Source: Actinomycetota bacterium
GTDB lineage: Bacteria > Actinomycetota > Actinomycetes > Nanopelagicales > Nanopelagicaceae
Length of the DNA stretch: 6,909 nt
Direction: 5' to 3'
Assembly (NCBI GenBank): GCA_009699765.1
Contig: WLNN01000069.1
Coordinates: 1-6,909, forward strand
Below the pieces are notes generated by a model. It ran no database searches, was not told the origin of the DNA, and was given only the letters and a program-made list of their open reading frames with translations. The position numbers and the translations under genes are program-made. Below, piece by piece: positions 6,534-6,909 of this stretch. Position 1 is the stretch's first letter. Every line of letters starts with the position of its first letter.

Positions 6534-6620
6534 ATGTTCGCAATTCCAACCAGCTTCTTCACAAAGCGCCGTGTTCTCGATTATGGCCGCCTTGCTGGTT
6601 CTTTGTGTCGAACTTCCTAA
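6534..6620 (+). CDS. Putative leaderless sulfur-gene leader peptide with a terminal-region Cys codon
   Basis: A 28-codon ORF beginning with ATG six bases after a TACTAT -10 element and ending with TAA at 6618-6620. The peptide is basic and ends TKRRVLDYGRLAGSLCRTS. This closely follows the pattern RRHVDxxRxxSAxC of the short 'putative leader peptides' I recall upstream of sulfur-assimilation genes in Streptomyces and relatives, and recalls the leaderless cysteine-codon ORFs that attenuate sulfur operons in mycobacteria. It has a single cysteine, codon 25 (TGT, 6606-6608), at the conserved position. The following gene is DUF4395, a member of such sulfur operons. Its likely role is to sense charged cysteinyl-tRNA in cis; the peptide itself may have no function. 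The assignment rests on pattern and position, not on an alignment. Confidence 0.72.
   Translation: MFAIPTSFFTKRRVLDYGRLAGSLCRTS
6560..6607 (+). repeat. Inverted repeat within the leader ORF (possible hairpin)
   Basis: CACAAAG (6560-6566) is the exact reverse complement of CTTTGTG (6601-6607). Beyond one mismatch the helix can continue through G-U, C-G, C-G and G-U pairs (6568-6571 with 6596-6599). The right arm reaches into the Cys codon, so a ribosome paused there would melt this hairpin. Confidence 0.5.
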
Positions 6621-6670
6621 TTAAATTCACTCGCTAAATTTTGAATTTATTTTTTCGCAACATAGGAAGT
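6612..6670 (+). repeat. 8-bp inverted repeat spanning the leader stop codon
   Basis: ACTTCCTA (6612-6619), which includes the last codon and most of the stop codon of the leader ORF, is perfectly complementary to TAGGAAGT (6663-6670). The stem would enclose the terminator-like hairpin at 6622-6649. A ribosome stalled on the Cys codon at 6606-6608 would cover the left arm, which makes this a plausible switch element. Confidence 0.5.
6622..6655 (+). terminator. Weak terminator-like hairpin followed by six T
   Basis: TAAATTCA (6622-6629) and TGAATTTA (6642-6649) form an 8-bp perfect stem with a 12-base loop, directly followed by T6 (6650-6655). The shape is that of an intrinsic terminator, but the stem has only one G-C pair, so it may be too weak to stop transcription alone. 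Its place between the leader ORF and DUF4395 is right for an attenuator. Confidence 0.35.
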
Positions 6671-6684
6671 CTCAAAACAACTAA

Positions 6685-6688
6685 AGGA
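6685..6688 (+). promoter_or_regulatory. Shine-Dalgarno sequence (AGGA) of DUF4395, potentially sequestered
   Basis: AGGA, within AAAGGAATTG, lies eight bases before the ATG at 6697. It is the clearest ribosome binding site in the window, where most other starts appear leaderless or coupled. GGAATTG (6686-6692) is perfectly complementary to CAATTCC (6541-6547) in codons 3-5 of the leader ORF, so it could be masked in the RNA. Confidence 0.7.
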
Positions 6689-6696
6689 ATTGAAAA

Positions 6697-6909
6697 ATGT
6701 CAGAAGTTCTCGATAAGCCAGAGGTAGCACGTATCTACATAGATGCACGTGGTCCACGTTTTGGCGCAGTACTTACAACTACCGTTCTTGCGATTGCACT
6801 TATTACTCAGAACAAGTGGGTACTTGTTGCGCAGGGTCTTGTATTTTTGGTTGGCGCTGTACGTGGTCCGCAATTCACGCCATATGGTTTTCTCTTTAAG
6901 AATTTCATT
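6697..6909 (+). CDS. DUF4395 family membrane protein, N-terminal 71 residues (cut by window edge)
   Basis: The frame is open from ATG 6697 to the window end. After a short polar start (MSEVLDKPEVARIYIDARGP) come two hydrophobic segments, roughly residues 24-36 and 41-54. RGPRFGA and the later RGPQFTPYGFLFKNF are typical of DUF4395 proteins, small integral membrane proteins of unknown function. In actinobacteria these are commonly encoded between a thioredoxin-like gene and a thiosulfate/3-mercaptopyruvate sulfurtransferase, so a part in sulfur trafficking is suspected. It has its own Shine-Dalgarno sequence and a long structured leader with a Cys-containing small ORF, which points to control by cysteine supply. 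The sulfurtransferase expected downstream is beyond the window. Confidence 0.85.
   Translation, partial: MSEVLDKPEVARIYIDARGPRFGAVLTTTVLAIALITQNKWVLVAQGLVFLVGAVRGPQFTPYGFLFKNFI

Larger units (their letters stand above)
6480..6696 (+). promoter_or_regulatory. Leader region of DUF4395 with small ORF and alternative RNA structures
   Basis: This 217-bp gap is far longer than any other spacer in the window and is dense with signals. In order it contains: a -10 element at 6522-6527, a leaderless 28-codon ORF at 6534-6620, an in-ORF hairpin (6560-6571 with 6596-6607), an 8-bp stem spanning the ORF stop (6612-6619 with 6663-6670), a terminator-like hairpin with six T (6622-6655), and a Shine-Dalgarno sequence (6685-6688) that can pair with the beginning of the small ORF. 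The set has the design of a ribosome-mediated attenuator. Which state favours expression cannot be decided by eye. Confidence 0.65.

Noticed and set aside
1..6909. CRISPR array, insertion sequence, tRNA or rRNA
   Set aside because: No regularly spaced repeats, no transposase or terminal inverted repeats, and no tRNA- or rRNA-like segment was recognised; nearly all bases belong to ordinary genes.

Overview
The window looks like a piece of an actinobacterial genome of moderately low GC, most like the small, streamlined freshwater actinobacteria (acI / Nanopelagicales type). The reasons are an orthologue of the actinobacterial nitrogen regulator GlnR, a mycothiol synthase (mycothiol is an actinobacterial thiol), the actinobacterial gene order thioredoxin–DUF4395 next to glnR–mshD (the same order as I recall around Rv0816c–Rv0819 of Mycobacterium tuberculosis), very short spacers, and several genes whose start codon lies 6-7 bases after a -10 hexamer, the pattern of leaderless mRNAs that are common in this phylum. 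The lineage assignment is inference; no rRNA or tRNA is present.

Left part (1-3493). A truncated aldo/keto reductase on the minus strand diverges, across only 29 bp, from a plus-strand run of three tightly packed genes: a PfkB-type fructokinase-like sugar kinase, an aldose 1-epimerase family protein (6 bp gap) and an iron-sulfur (6-4) photolyase-type flavoprotein (20 bp gap). The first two suggest sugar uptake and phosphorylation; the photolyase suggests life in sunlight.

Middle (3494-4865). A PLP-dependent class III aminotransferase of the glutamate-1-semialdehyde aminomutase-like group has its own clear leaderless promoter (TAGAAT). It ends in an 8-bp tail-to-tail overlap with the next gene; both stop codons lie in the palindrome TTAATTAA.

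Right part (4858-6909). glnR and a shortened, single-domain mshD form a minus-strand operon. Diverging from it is a membrane-anchored thioredoxin-like gene. The two -10 elements of this divergent pair lie on top of each other in 18 bp. Downstream of the thioredoxin is a 217-bp gap before a DUF4395 gene that runs off the window. It contains the most interesting item: a leaderless 28-codon ORF (6534-6620) encoding a peptide of the form ...TKRRVLDYGRLAGSLCRTS, with its own -10 element, a lone Cys codon near its end, and several complementary segments. One segment can pair with the Shine-Dalgarno region of DUF4395, and another forms a hairpin followed by six T. It resembles the short cysteine-responsive leader peptides of actinobacterial sulfur genes and is probably a cysteine-sensing attenuator controlling a sulfur/redox operon.
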